From Acinetobacter pragensis (GTDB lineage Bacteria; Pseudomonadota; Gammaproteobacteria; Pseudomonadales; Moraxellaceae): a stretch of DNA of 64,000 bases. The notes under the pieces were generated by a model. It worked only from the letters and a program-made list of their open reading frames with translations. It searched no databases and had not been told where the DNA came from. Positions 1 through 8,236 of the stretch are shown here, piece by piece. A program made the position numbers and the translations under genes. The DNA lies in the NCBI RefSeq assembly GCF_001605895.1, contig NZ_LUAW01000034.1, positions 54-64,053 on the forward strand, given 5' to 3'. The number at the start of each line of letters is the position of its first letter. Within the stretch, counting starts at the first letter, position 1.

Positions 1-411
1 GCATATTTTTGCATTCAAAATTAAGGTTGGTCAGACGTTTTAGATTCCGAACTTTTGAATTGCGTATTGGCAATGTGCTTAGATTGAAAAACACGATAAA
101 AAACTGTCTTAATACTTAATCTATTTGATGAAATTATGCCAATTTTAGCTGTAAACAACAGGTTGATAATTACACATTGCAATGCCATTGGATGGCTGGA
201 ACTTCTTAATTAGTCCAACGAAACACATTAAAACCATTCGTTATTTTAATGATGGTTTGTCCATTATGAGCCAGTATTGTTTTTTATTTCAGCGCATTCG
301 TCCTTATGCAGAATATCGAGCCGCGAGTCGAAGTCAATCTTTAGCGGATAGCCCGAAGTTTGCAGATTGCTGTTTGTTTAAGTGGCAATATGCGGAACTG
401 GCTAAATGATT
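1..411. other. AT-rich flank, no supported gene
   Basis: No convincing gene is visible. A minus-strand frame of 55 codons (21-188) and a plus-strand frame (about 182-409) are open. Neither has a Shine-Dalgarno site, a recognisable domain or clear coding bias, and the plus-strand frame runs into the 3' end of the MerR gene. The plus-strand stretch from about 260 to 409 has the look of an old coding remnant, but no family was recognised. Confidence 0.3.
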
Positions 412-831
412 TTAGTCCAAAGACTCCAGCTGTTTTAAAATTTGGCAGTCATCTACGGTGCTTTGAGATGTGCAGGATTGACGCAGCTGCTGCAATTGAA
501 CTTGAAATTTTTGCAGCTCCGCAATTCGGTTTTCAACATGCCCTAAATGTTCATCAATTAAGTCATTGACGGCACAGCAGTCCTGTTCAGGGTTTTGCTC
601 GAGTTCAATCAGCCGCTGAATTTCTTTTAAGGTCATATCCAAGGCGCGGCAGCGCTGAATAAAAACTAATCTGCGCAGTGCATCGTCGTTGTAGTAGCGG
701 TAATTATTTGCGCCCCGCAGGCTGGGCTGAACGAGCTGTTTCTTTTCATAAAAGCGGATGGTATCAGCACTTAACCCCGTTTTATGCACTAAATCTTTTA
801 TTAAATATTCTGCAGGATTATTTGGGTTCAT
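412..831 (-). CDS. MerR-family heavy-metal regulator (CadR/PbrR/ZntR-like)
   Basis: Metal-sensing transcription activator of 139 residues, the usual size for CadR/ZntR proteins. The N-terminal winged helix-turn-helix (about residues 9-45) holds the family signature GLSADTIRFYEKKQL. A long dimerisation helix follows, then a C-terminal cysteine-rich part (Cys85, Cys86, Cys120, Cys129, with His95 and His98) suited to a thiolate metal such as Zn, Cd or Pb. The ATG at 831 is chosen because the longer frame to 918 would run through the shared promoter. It is divergent from a cation-diffusion transporter, the classic sensor/effector pairing. Which metal is sensed cannot be told from sequence; the regulator class is secure. 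Confidence 0.88.
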   Translation of the reverse strand: MNPNNPAEYLIKDLVHKTGLSADTIRFYEKKQLVQPSLRGANNYRYYNDDALRRLVFIQRCRALDMTLKEIQRLIELEQNPEQDCCAVNDLIDEHLGHVENRIAELQKFQVQLQQLRQSCTSQSTVDDCQILKQLESLD

Positions 832-836
832 AGAGC

Positions 837-868
837 TTGACCTTAGAGTTGGTCCATAGTTTTGAATA
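837..868 (+). promoter_or_regulatory. MerR-type divergent promoter for the cation transporter
   Basis: TTGACC at 837-842 serves as the -35 box. It is followed by an overlong 19-20 bp spacer and a weak -10 near 862-868 (TTGAATA). MerR activators act on such overlong spacers. The spacer holds an imperfect dyad (GACC at 839-842, GGTC at 851-854). The transcript would begin near 875, which rules out the upstream TTG at 862 as the transporter start. Confidence 0.6.
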
Positions 869-897
869 AGCATAATACATATCAGAGCGACTTGAAA

Positions 898-1542
898 ATG
901 GCTTGTACTTGCAGTCACGAACCCGCACCTCCAAAACCGGACAGTAAATTCAGAACGGCCCTTTGGATTGCACTAGTCATTAATTTGGCGATGTTTGGTG
1001 TGGAATTGATTGGTGGGGCTTATGCACATTCATCGGCGCTTTGGGCCGATGCCTTGGACTTCTTCGGCGATGCTGTGAATTATGGCGTGTCACTGGCTGT
1101 ATTGGGCGCGAGTCTATATTGGCGCGCATCCGTTGCATTGCTGAAAGGGCTTGTAATGGCTGGATTCGGCTTCATTGTGATCGCCAAGGTAATTTATGCC
1201 TACACGCAAGGCATACCGCCTGAAGCGATAACGATGGGGGCAATTGGTGTCTTGGCATTGGCAGCCAACATGTTTTGCGCGTTTATTCTTTATGCCTTCC
1301 GTGACGGTGATTCAAATATGAAATCTGTCTGGCTGTGCAGCCGAAATGATGCCATCGGCAATGTGGCGGTTATATTGGCAGCGGTCGGTGTTTTTGGTAC
1401 CGGAAGCATGCTGCCGGATATTATTGTGGCTGTCATTATGGCCGTTTTAGGCCTGACGGGCGGTTATCAAGTAATGAAAAAAGCCCAGCAGGAGCGTAAA
1501 GAAAGTTCGGACGAAAAACAGGCCTTTCAGTCCACAGAGTAA
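898..1542 (+). CDS. Small cation diffusion facilitator (CDF) transporter
   Basis: Inner-membrane metal exporter of 214 residues, probably removing Zn/Cd/Co-type ions under control of the divergent MerR protein. Six hydrophobic helices are visible between about residues 20 and 193. Helix 2 carries the DxxxD pair (Asp54, Asp58), matching the YiiP transport site. At the helix-5 position, where most CDF proteins have HxxxD, this protein has CxxxD (Cys147, Asp151). It has a Cys- and His-containing N-terminus (ACTCSHE) and lacks the cytoplasmic C-terminal domain of about 80 residues found in YiiP/ZitB. The ATG at 898 is preferred over the TTG at 862, which lies in the promoter. Family assignment is good; metal preference is unknown. 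Confidence 0.85.
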   Translation: MACTCSHEPAPPKPDSKFRTALWIALVINLAMFGVELIGGAYAHSSALWADALDFFGDAVNYGVSLAVLGASLYWRASVALLKGLVMAGFGFIVIAKVIYAYTQGIPPEAITMGAIGVLALAANMFCAFILYAFRDGDSNMKSVWLCSRNDAIGNVAVILAAVGVFGTGSMLPDIIVAVIMAVLGLTGGYQVMKKAQQERKESSDEKQAFQSTE

Positions 1543-1590
1543 TAGAAAAAATCTGCGCTTTAAAAATGAAGATGGTCGGCAGCATTTTTG

Positions 1591-1678
1591 CGAACAGCCA
1601 TTGTGCTGTTCGGCTTAAAATCAATGTTATGACCCTGATGAATAAACTTTGCCAGCTTCATGCTTATACTGGCAAAGT
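1591..1678. repeat. Two inverted repeats between convergent genes
   Basis: Two perfect hairpins lie between the converging transporter and HDO-like genes. CGAACAGC/GCTGTTCG has a 6-nt loop (about 1591-1612). ACTTTGCCAG/CTGGCAAAGT (1646-1678) has a 13-nt loop. Neither is followed by a strong T-run, so they are only weak terminator candidates. Confidence 0.4.
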
Positions 1679-1731
1679 ACTCTTTTGAAACATTTACGGC
1701 GGAAGAATGAAATTAGAAAAGCTGCTCATCT

Positions 1732-2586
1732 TTAAGCCAGCTGCTGGTTCATTTTGCTCCAAAAATTGTCCCAAAGTGCTAAATAGTCAGTTTGCAATTG
1801 CTGAAAGTGCAGCGCATTTTCAGATAAATAGCACTGTGTGAGCAATGCCCAAATGTCATCTTCATGGTTGTCATCATTGGCAAGGGTATTGCTTCCATCT
1901 GCTTCGGCAATGCCGTGGCAGGCATAGTAGCCTTGTGTGTAAATTTGCCCGTAGATTGAGATATTGCACCTCAGCGCTTCACTGAATTTAATCACCTGCA
2001 GTTCTGTGCACGCTAAAATCAGCAATAAATCTGCATACGAGTGCAGATGCTGCTGAATGAATTGCGCTAATGCAACCGCTTCATCTGCAGCTGCTTGCCG
2101 ATCTGCTGCATTCAGCTCAAGCTGCTGCATCAGTTTTAAAAAATAGACTAAATGTGATTTGGATGGGGAGCTTTGATCAAGCTGGCGAGTATTGAATCCC
2201 AATTCATCGATCAGATTCAGCGACAATAAATAGCGTGAATATATTTTTGATGCGATACGCTTTTCAGGATCAATATTATGGCAATTTTCTAAACTGCAGG
2301 CTTGATAAATCGCCATGCTCAGCGCATCGGTAAAATTTTTGACGATTGCCGTGAAGTAATTAATATGAATGAATTTCAACTGCTCAAGACTAAGCTGGCA
2401 CTGATTCAGCTTGTCTAGAATAGGATGTTTAAACAATATATGGCTTGCCGTTGAATGCTTTAATGCATTTACCGTTGCAGAATTGCTGTCCCATAATGCC
2501 GCTGCAGTAGAATTTTGAATAAAATGCAGAAGTTCTACACGGGTCAGTTCAGATTGAGTAAAAGAGAATGTATTCATATACTGCAT
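1732..2586 (-). CDS. Heme-oxygenase-like (HDO-type) iron-containing redox enzyme family protein
   Basis: Predicted all-helical cytoplasmic protein of 284 residues resembling the TenA/PqqC/HDO superfamily ('iron-containing redox enzyme'). The pattern is an FKHPILDKL segment, an IDELG motif (Glu129) followed by His145, a helix with Glu195 (ACTELQ), and a C-terminal YACH (His224). In typical HDO enzymes the last helix reads HxxxDxxH. Here it reads His224-xxx-Glu228, and the next histidine (His241) comes only after an Asp/Asn-rich insertion. A di-iron site is therefore possible but not assured. It stands alone, converging on the transporter gene. The start could be 2586 or the ATG at 2577. The substrate is unknown. 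Confidence 0.6.
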   Translation of the reverse strand: MQYMNTFSFTQSELTRVELLHFIQNSTAAALWDSNSATVNALKHSTASHILFKHPILDKLNQCQLSLEQLKFIHINYFTAIVKNFTDALSMAIYQACSLENCHNIDPEKRIASKIYSRYLLSLNLIDELGFNTRQLDQSSPSKSHLVYFLKLMQQLELNAADRQAAADEAVALAQFIQQHLHSYADLLLILACTELQVIKFSEALRCNISIYGQIYTQGYYACHGIAEADGSNTLANDDNHEDDIWALLTQCYLSENALHFQQLQTDYLALWDNFWSKMNQQLA

Positions 2587-2829
2587 TAAATTTTAATTTT
2601 TCATCTTTTTTTATCATAGTGAAAAAAACAGCAATCTTCCAGTTTTTTATTTTAAATAATTTATTATATTTCAGTATGTTGTAGATGTGCGTGCAGTATT
2701 TTTAATAAAAAGCCTAAGAAGTTCTGAATTTAAGATATAATTCACGCATAGAGGGGATGTAAATCTTATACATACAGTTGTTATGAGCCACTGGCTTAAT
2801 TTTAAAGTTTGGTGCATCAGGTAAAATAA

Positions 2830-3396
2830 ATGTCAAAAAAACAAGACATCATTAATACAGCGCTTAATCTCTTTAATTCGTATAGCTATAATTCAGTTGG
2901 TATCGATCGGATTATCAGTGAATCTGGCGTTGCGAAAATGACGTTTTATAAATATTTCCCGTCTAAAGCTAAATTGATAGAAGAATGTCTGGTGACCCGA
3001 AATCAAAATCTGCAGCAGTCTTTAGATGCGGCAATTGCTCAGTGCGACCCGAAAGATTACCTCTGCCATATCAGAACCATATTTGTATGGTACGACGCAT
3101 GGTTCCGCACGGCGGATTTTAACGGCTGCATGTTTCAAAAAGCCGTAGAAGAAATCTCAAAAATTTATCCGTCATCTTTACAGCCGGCAATTGACTATAA
3201 AGAATGGCTTAAAGCTCAGCTGAGCCATGCATTGCAGCATTTGGGCATTCCGCAGCCCGACCAGCTGGCTGCATTTTTATCCAGTATTTTAGATGGCATG
3301 ACCATTCAGGCGCAAATTGACCCGAATCAAGTTCATTTGGAGGACTACTGGAAAAGGGTGGATACACTGATTCAAATGGAATTAGCCAGTGCTTGA
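2830..3396 (+). CDS. TetR/AcrR-family transcriptional regulator
   Basis: Repressor of 188 residues. The N-terminal helix-turn-helix (about 8-50) ends in the family hallmark KMTFYKYFPSKAKL. The C-terminal ligand domain holds FNGCMFQKAVEEIS and a DGMTIQAQID stretch typical of small-molecule TetR proteins. It has its own promoter with TATAAT near 2736 and an AGGT ribosome site just before the ATG. No matching dyad occurs in its own upstream region. The best operator candidate is instead the ACAGAC/GTCTGT dyad at 3648-3661, 250 bp downstream of the gene. The ligand is unknown. Confidence 0.85.
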   Translation: MSKKQDIINTALNLFNSYSYNSVGIDRIISESGVAKMTFYKYFPSKAKLIEECLVTRNQNLQQSLDAAIAQCDPKDYLCHIRTIFVWYDAWFRTADFNGCMFQKAVEEISKIYPSSLQPAIDYKEWLKAQLSHALQHLGIPQPDQLAAFLSSILDGMTIQAQIDPNQVHLEDYWKRVDTLIQMELASA

Positions 3397-3472
3397 TCGT
3401 GGTTAAAACATTCAAATGAAGCACTTTTTAACTGAAATTGATATTTAGCGCTCAGATAAAAGCTTAAAAAAT

Positions 3473-3505
3473 AAAAAAGCGCGTTAACCGAAAGTTAAGC
3501 GCGCT
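3473..3505 (-). terminator. Rho-independent terminator (minus strand)
   Basis: Hairpin built from GCGCG-TTAAC and GTTAAGCGCGC with one bulge. On the minus strand it is followed by a T-rich tail (the A-run at 3473-3478 on the plus strand). It ends any transcript coming from the promoter at 3670-3697 or from the DUF2071 gene. Confidence 0.65.
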
Positions 3506-3576
3506 CTGCTGATAATGAGTTATAACCTGCAGCATTCATTTTGCTGTAAAAAATGAAAGCTGCGGCAGTGAGATAC

Positions 3577-3624
3577 TTAATGCATCTTCTTGTATTTATT
3601 TTGACCCTCTGAATGTTGGTTCAT
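3577..3624 (-). CDS. Possible 15-residue peptide in a TetR-operator transcript
   Basis: A short open frame, MNQHSEGQNKYKKMH, begins 39 nt downstream of the predicted start of the minus-strand transcript from the 3670-3697 promoter. It has no strong Shine-Dalgarno site (only TGAAAAAACGA upstream). It is the only ATG-led frame of note in that transcript. It may instead be a chance frame within a non-coding RNA. Confidence 0.2.
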   Translation of the reverse strand: MNQHSEGQNKYKKMH

Positions 3625-3647
3625 TCGTTTTTTCAGCAGTAAAATAG

Positions 3648-3697
3648 ACAGACTTGTCTGTTTGGTCAGATTATATAGAATTTGATGTAAAAAACAA
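3648..3697 (-). promoter_or_regulatory. Minus-strand promoter with TetR-type operator at +1
   Basis: Read on the minus strand, TTGTTT (3697-3692), a 16-bp spacer and a perfect TATAAT (3675-3670) form a strong promoter. The dyad ACAGAC-TT-GTCTGT (3648-3661) sits immediately downstream, at about +2 to +15, where a bound TetR protein would block transcription. The regulated unit appears to be only the ~190 nt up to the terminator at 3473-3505. Binding by the adjacent TetR protein is inference. Confidence 0.5.
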
Positions 3698-3770
3698 CAG
3701 ATACGGGATGAATCTGGCTGTTATTTATGCATTGTGGGTAAAATAAAAATAAATTGATCATTTTAGATGA

Positions 3771-4562
3771 TTATTTTTCCAAAATGGCCGGCGGTAAATA
3801 GATTGTGAACGCATTGATTGGCTCAATCAGGACACTGTACGGCTTTAGCTGATCTTCAAATGAAACCAGATTCATGCGGGCCAGCAATTCAAAACGCGCA
3901 TGATGCAGCTGAGCGGGTTTGGGCTGCAGCCGATCATGCCAAACGCGGTAAGTGCCTAACTGTCCATCACGGCGATGATAAAATCCAGCCAAGGGATGGG
4001 TTAAAAAGACCTGATAGCTTTCTAAATCCGGAAAGCCTTGGTATTGCCAAGCGTCTTCTTCAGATTGAGTTAAATGCAGTTCTGCGCCTGCCCATTCAGA
4101 GCGGGTCTGCATTTTGTATTGCTGATAAAGCCCCGAAGCATTTTGCTGGCAGTCAAATTCGAAATTTGCCGCATGCCAAGGCAATTGCCATAAATAGCGC
4201 GGCACTATCAATGTCCAAGAATCCAAAGTCGTGCCAATAAACCAGACACAGCGTTCCTGTGTTTTTTGATCAATGACGTAAACACGGTAATTGGTTTGTC
4301 CCATGGTAAATTTGGGAAATGGATAAACAGCAGACGTAAAATCGACATCAATAAACGGCACGACAGACATCAGCGCTTTTTCTGCGCCTTGATATTGAAT
4401 GGTATCCAGTTGAAAGCGTGCTGGAATGATGTCTTGGAAACGGGCTGGTTCTATCGCATAGGTAATTAATGCGAAATGCTGCAGTTTGCATTGCACATCA
4501 ATGCCTTTGGGCTGAGGGCGCGGATGCAGGAAATCTTGAAATTTTAATTGCGGGAATGTCAT
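3771..4562 (-). CDS. DUF2071 (YqjF-like) protein
   Basis: Cytoplasmic protein of 263 residues resembling the YqjF/DUF2071 family, which has an acetoacetate-decarboxylase-like fold. Recognisable parts are the ITYAIEPARFQDIIPARF segment (bacterial DUF2071 proteins typically describe 'P..f..dt.dG.a'), VVPFIDVDF, FPKFTMGQTNYRVYV, and the C-terminal half with HPLAGFYHRRDGQLGTYRVWH. No catalytic assignment is made. It is monocistronic, with no signal peptide or membrane segment. The start is the ATG at 4562. Confidence 0.7.
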   Translation of the reverse strand: MTFPQLKFQDFLHPRPQPKGIDVQCKLQHFALITYAIEPARFQDIIPARFQLDTIQYQGAEKALMSVVPFIDVDFTSAVYPFPKFTMGQTNYRVYVIDQKTQERCVWFIGTTLDSWTLIVPRYLWQLPWHAANFEFDCQQNASGLYQQYKMQTRSEWAGAELHLTQSEEDAWQYQGFPDLESYQVFLTHPLAGFYHRRDGQLGTYRVWHDRLQPKPAQLHHARFELLARMNLVSFEDQLKPYSVLIEPINAFTIYLPPAILEK

Positions 4563-4781
4563 AAATTTAATTTTCAGGTTTTATCATTGTGATTGAATCT
4601 TAGCAAATGAATGCGCAGCATAAATAATAGATAGCGCAGAAAGGAGTTTGTTTTTGAATACAATATTCAGTGAATTCAGCATGCTTTAGGTAAAATATGT
4701 GACCTGAATTGAACTATCTTTTCAATTGATTTTTCGCTTAATATGTCAGCTTGCTGCTGAAAATTAAAAACCGTTAAAACA

Positions 4782-5270
4782 ATGAAAACATTATATTTGC
4801 GTCAAATGCCTTTGCTGATGGTATTGTTGGCGGGCAGCCAGCACGGTATGGCAACCGTATCCGCTGGAAAAGCTTTTGCTGAATTGAATCATGAAAATTT
4901 GATCGGAAAATGGCGCTGCAGTTCGGAGATTGCCGAATATCAAATTAAAACCAATACACAGGATGAATACCGCGCTGACGGTGCATATTCATCTGAAAGT
5001 GTAACCGAGATTAAGCGGGGAGATACCGTTCAGCGGTCTTCAATTCAGGTAGAGGCGCAGTGGACCTTAAGCGGCAACAGCGTGCGCCTCAGTCAAATTC
5101 AGCTGAAAGCGGCACAGTCTGATGATCCTGCCTATGCTGTCCGTTTACAGGAGGTTTTTCAGAAGTTTGACTGGGCGGAAAACAGGGTATTGAGCATATC
5201 CCGCAGTTCATTGGTATTTTTGCCCCTTGCGCCAATGGCTTCAGATAGGCCGATTCATTGCCAGCGATAG
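4782..5270 (+). CDS. Secreted hypothetical protein
   Basis: Protein of 162 residues with a plausible signal peptide (hydrophobic PLLMVLLAGS, then GMATVSAGKA). The mature part begins with LIGKWRCSS, a pattern seen in lipocalin-like or DUF-type periplasmic proteins, and is rich in polar beta-strand-like sequence. Cysteines occur near both ends of the mature part (CSS and the C-terminal HCQR), which could form a disulfide. No family was recognised. It has its own upstream region and ends before a bidirectional terminator. Confidence 0.6.
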   Translation: MKTLYLRQMPLLMVLLAGSQHGMATVSAGKAFAELNHENLIGKWRCSSEIAEYQIKTNTQDEYRADGAYSSESVTEIKRGDTVQRSSIQVEAQWTLSGNSVRLSQIQLKAAQSDDPAYAVRLQEVFQKFDWAENRVLSISRSSLVFLPLAPMASDRPIHCQR

Positions 5271-5379
5271 AATTTTCGGCTGAATTAACAATGCAAATTA
5301 TTTTATCAGGCACAGTCTGGTTTTGAATGCTGTCACCGCGGTGCTGACGCTGAAGGGCGCATAATGTTGAATACAGCAT

Positions 5380-5407
5380 AAAAAAAGCGCACCGAAGTGC
5401 GCTTTTT
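5380..5407. terminator. Bidirectional terminator
   Basis: AAAAAAGCGCAC, a CGAA tetraloop and GTGCGCTTTTTT form a perfect stem with A- and T-runs on both sides. It separates the converging secreted-protein and fpr genes. Confidence 0.92.
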
Positions 5408-5424
5408 TGGAGTTTTAGTCCAAA

Positions 5425-6204
5425 TTATTTTTCAACGAAGGCGCGTTCAATCACGTAATCGCCAAGAACACCCATTTTAGGCGATTCTTTCAGGCCGTGC
5501 TGATCTAGAAGCGCAACAACATCATCAAGGAATGCTGGACTGCCGCAAAGCATAGCGCGGTCAGTTTCTGGGTTAAAGCGCGGCAAACCGATTTTTTCAA
5601 ACAGCTGTCCAGTTTCAATAGCTGTAGTTACACGGCCTTGAGTATGGAATTCTTCGCGGGTAACTGTTGGGTAGTAAACCAATTTGTCTTTAATGCCTAA
5701 TTCTTCAAAGAATTCATGGTTTGGCAGTTCATTAAGGATTAAATCTTGGTAAGCCAATTCAGAAATGAAGCGTGTGCCGTGCACAACAATCACTTTTTCA
5801 AAGCGTTCATAGGTTTCTGGGTCACGGATAGTTGACAAGAATGGCGCAAGACCTGTTCCTGAAGAAAGCAGATACAGGTTTTTACCCGGATTTAAATCAT
5901 CAAGAACCAAAGTGCCCGTCGGTTTTTTAGAAACCAAAATATCATCGCCCACTTTTACTTTTTGCAAAATAGAAGTTAAAGGGCCATCCGGCACTTTAAT
6001 AGAGAAAAACTCTAATTCTTCTTCATAGTTTGCGCTGGCGATAGAATACGCACGCATCAGTGGCTTGCCATTCACTTCAAGACCAATCATCACAAATTGA
6101 CCATTTTTAAAACGCAGCGCAGTATCGCGAGTGGTTTTAAAACTGAATAATGTGTCATTCCAGTGGTGTACGTGAGTAATCTTTTCGACGTTGAAAGCAG
6201 CCAT
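5425..6204 (-). CDS. fpr: Ferredoxin--NADP(+) reductase
   Basis: FAD flavoenzyme of 259 residues that passes electrons between NADPH and ferredoxin/flavodoxin. It has the FAD-binding RAYSIAS motif (about residues 49-55), the NADP-binding segment LSSGTGLAPFLSTIRDP, and a C-terminal MLCGSPAFLDD followed by the terminal aromatic-free VIERAFVEK of the subclass-I bacterial FPR family. The ATG at 6204 is used; a longer frame would begin at a TTG at 6216. It is monocistronic and divergent from trmO. FPRs commonly serve oxidative-stress and Fe-S repair. Confidence 0.9.
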   Translation of the reverse strand: MAAFNVEKITHVHHWNDTLFSFKTTRDTALRFKNGQFVMIGLEVNGKPLMRAYSIASANYEEELEFFSIKVPDGPLTSILQKVKVGDDILVSKKPTGTLVLDDLNPGKNLYLLSSGTGLAPFLSTIRDPETYERFEKVIVVHGTRFISELAYQDLILNELPNHEFFEELGIKDKLVYYPTVTREEFHTQGRVTTAIETGQLFEKIGLPRFNPETDRAMLCGSPAFLDDVVALLDQHGLKESPKMGVLGDYVIERAFVEK

Positions 6205-6309
6205 TAAAGGTCTCAATAAATTATCAAATTAGAACAGGTTGCTATTCTAATCTAAAATCATTCTCGATAAACTGAATATATTTAATTGAACTTATCAGAA
6301 AAAGTGATT

Positions 6310-7023
6310 ATGACAGGCTTAAATCTGCCAATTATTGGGTATATGAATTCTCCCTACAAAGAAAAGTTCGGGATTCCGCGCCAGCCTAACTTGGTGCAGG
6401 TGGAGTCGTATATCGAAATGCAGGCGCCGTATAATGATGTATTGGCATTTGAGGGTATTGATGAATTCAGCCATCTTTGGCTGGTGTGGCAATTTCATGA
6501 CAATAAAAATCAGCATGAACCAGTCAAATTCCGCCCGCAAGTACGTCCGCCGCGCTTAGGGGGCAATAAAAAAATAGGCGTGTTTGCGACACGCAGTATG
6601 TACCGTCCTGCACCGATTGGCTTATCCGTTGTGCAGCTGAAAGACGTCAAAAAAGTAGGCAAATCTGTTCGGGTGTATGTCACTGGCAGCGATTTGCTGG
6701 ATGGAACGCCCATTATTGATATTAAGCCTTATATTCAGTATTCAGATGCAGTCTTGAATGCACAAAGCGGCTATGCGCAGGCAGAACCTCAGCGAAAGGC
6801 TGTTATTTGGAGCAATGAAGCTGAAATCCAGCGTGATCAATATCTAAAAACACAGCAGTTGACTGCTCAGCTGATTGATGAGCTTGAGCAGGTGTTGAGC
6901 CTCGATCCGCGGCCAGCATATCAAGATGATGTAGACAGAGAATATGGCATGCTGTTTGCCGCATTTAACATTAAGTTTCAGGCGAATGATGAGCTGATTC
7001 AAATTACTGCCGTAGCGCTATAG
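6310..7023 (+). CDS. trmO: tRNA (N6-threonylcarbamoyladenosine(37)-N6)-methyltransferase
   Basis: TrmO methylates the N6 of t6A37 in certain tRNAs, using S-adenosylmethionine. The 237-residue protein has the single-sheeted beta-barrel TsaA/YaeB domain: GYMNSPYKEKFGIPRQP at the N-terminus, FSHLWLVWQFH, the strongly conserved VRPPRLGGNKKIGVFATRSMYRPAPIGLS region (residues about 78-106), and DLLDGTPIIDIKPYI. The C-terminal tail carries DPRPAYQ. The ATG at 6310 opens the family-typical start; the longer frame begins at a TTG. A terminator follows directly. Confidence 0.93.
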   Translation: MTGLNLPIIGYMNSPYKEKFGIPRQPNLVQVESYIEMQAPYNDVLAFEGIDEFSHLWLVWQFHDNKNQHEPVKFRPQVRPPRLGGNKKIGVFATRSMYRPAPIGLSVVQLKDVKKVGKSVRVYVTGSDLLDGTPIIDIKPYIQYSDAVLNAQSGYAQAEPQRKAVIWSNEAEIQRDQYLKTQQLTAQLIDELEQVLSLDPRPAYQDDVDREYGMLFAAFNIKFQANDELIQITAVAL

Positions 7024-7028
7024 AAAAG

Positions 7029-7057
7029 GAAAAAAGGAGCTTTAAAGCTCCTTTTTT
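7029..7057 (+). terminator. Terminator after trmO
   Basis: AAAAAGGAGC, a TTTAAA loop and GCTCCTTTTTT form a perfect hairpin with a T-run. The flanking A-run lets it also serve the converging lipoprotein gene. Confidence 0.9.
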
Positions 7058-7076
7058 AATACTGCCAATTGTGTAT

Positions 7077-8072
7077 TTATGGTTTCATATTGGCTTGAAT
7101 GAATTTTGCTGCAGTGTCGTTATACCAAGAACATTGATTATTTAAAGTCTCAATTTCTTCAATAGCCAGCTTACGTTCTGCTTCTGTTAAGGATGCATCT
7201 AATTGATCCTTTTCTTCTTGAATGTATTGAGCCAAACTGTATTCAACACCTTTTAAATAACGCCCAGCGCCGTAATAGCTGCCTTGATATTCAGCTGCGC
7301 CGTATGAAGCGCCTGCTTCTGTACTGTCATCTGAATATAAGTAAGCAATGGTGTCTTTATAAGTTTTTTTGAAGATATGTGAATTATTTTCAGCATATTT
7401 TTTAGCATAATCATCAAATCCATAGTCTTTGAGAGTACTGCCATTTGTATATAAATACAGATTTTCCTGATTATTGCTGCGCAGTGTATCCTGTAGGCAA
7501 GAAGAGCCTGCTGGGAAGTTTAAGTTATTGACTTTATTATAATAAGATTGACGCGTTGGGCCAAAGCTCGCATTTGGGCTGTTTGCAATCTCCCATTGAT
7601 CTCTTGACTCTAAAGTTGCTAAAGCATTTTTTCCGCTTAAATCAATTTTTTTGAATTGCGTCGTAAACATCAGGCCGCTCGATCCTACAGGAGAATAGGG
7701 CTTTTGGCTGAAGAGCAGATTATTAAAAGTGCCTGTTCCTGCTTCATATCCATATTTGGAATTTTGCGGGCCGAAATCTTGATATACACCATCTTGAGTA
7801 ATCAAATAATCATTATCAATTTCAGCTGAATCGTCTTGAAGATATAAATTGCCATGATCTAAGGTGATAACTTGATGAACTAATTCAAGCGCTTCATTAA
7901 CTGCATATCCGCCATTAAGTTCAAAATAATGCCATTGCTGAAAATCTTTATTTTCTTCAGCTGCTCCGCCATTGCTCCCTGTGTAATCACTTGAAGAACT
8001 TCCTCCTCCGCCTCCGCAGCCCATGAGTGTTAATGCTGTAATTATTGATAGGCTCAGGCTTTTCAGCTGCAT
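7077..8072 (-). CDS. Putative lipoprotein, unknown function
   Basis: Protein of 331 residues with a lipoprotein signal: ITALTLMGC puts the lipidated cysteine at about residue 19, followed by a glycine- and serine-rich linker (GGGGGSSSS). The mature part is Asn/Tyr-rich, with many aromatic beta-like stretches and a C-terminal helical segment rich in Glu and Lys (EEKDQLDASLTEAERKL). No known domain was recognised. A good GAGGG ribosome site lies 8 nt before the ATG at 8072. It is monocistronic. An envelope location is a firm inference; the role is unknown. Confidence 0.7.
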   Translation of the reverse strand: MQLKSLSLSIITALTLMGCGGGGGSSSSDYTGSNGGAAEENKDFQQWHYFELNGGYAVNEALELVHQVITLDHGNLYLQDDSAEIDNDYLITQDGVYQDFGPQNSKYGYEAGTGTFNNLLFSQKPYSPVGSSGLMFTTQFKKIDLSGKNALATLESRDQWEIANSPNASFGPTRQSYYNKVNNLNFPAGSSCLQDTLRSNNQENLYLYTNGSTLKDYGFDDYAKKYAENNSHIFKKTYKDTIAYLYSDDSTEAGASYGAAEYQGSYYGAGRYLKGVEYSLAQYIQEEKDQLDASLTEAERKLAIEEIETLNNQCSWYNDTAAKFIQANMKP

Positions 8073-8236
8073 TGGTTATACCCTCTGTTTTTTAATATTA
8101 ATAAATGCTTAAAGCACAGGGATAATATTGTAAATATTATGTAATAAAGAGAATTTTTATTTTAAGAAATGTTAATGGTTTTATTGTTACTGATGAATAG
8201 GATTGGCTGTTAAATGTTATTTAACAAAATCGGCTT

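Noticed and set aside
182-409. 75-codon frame at the left edge
   Set aside because: No start signal or recognisable family. At most an old remnant.
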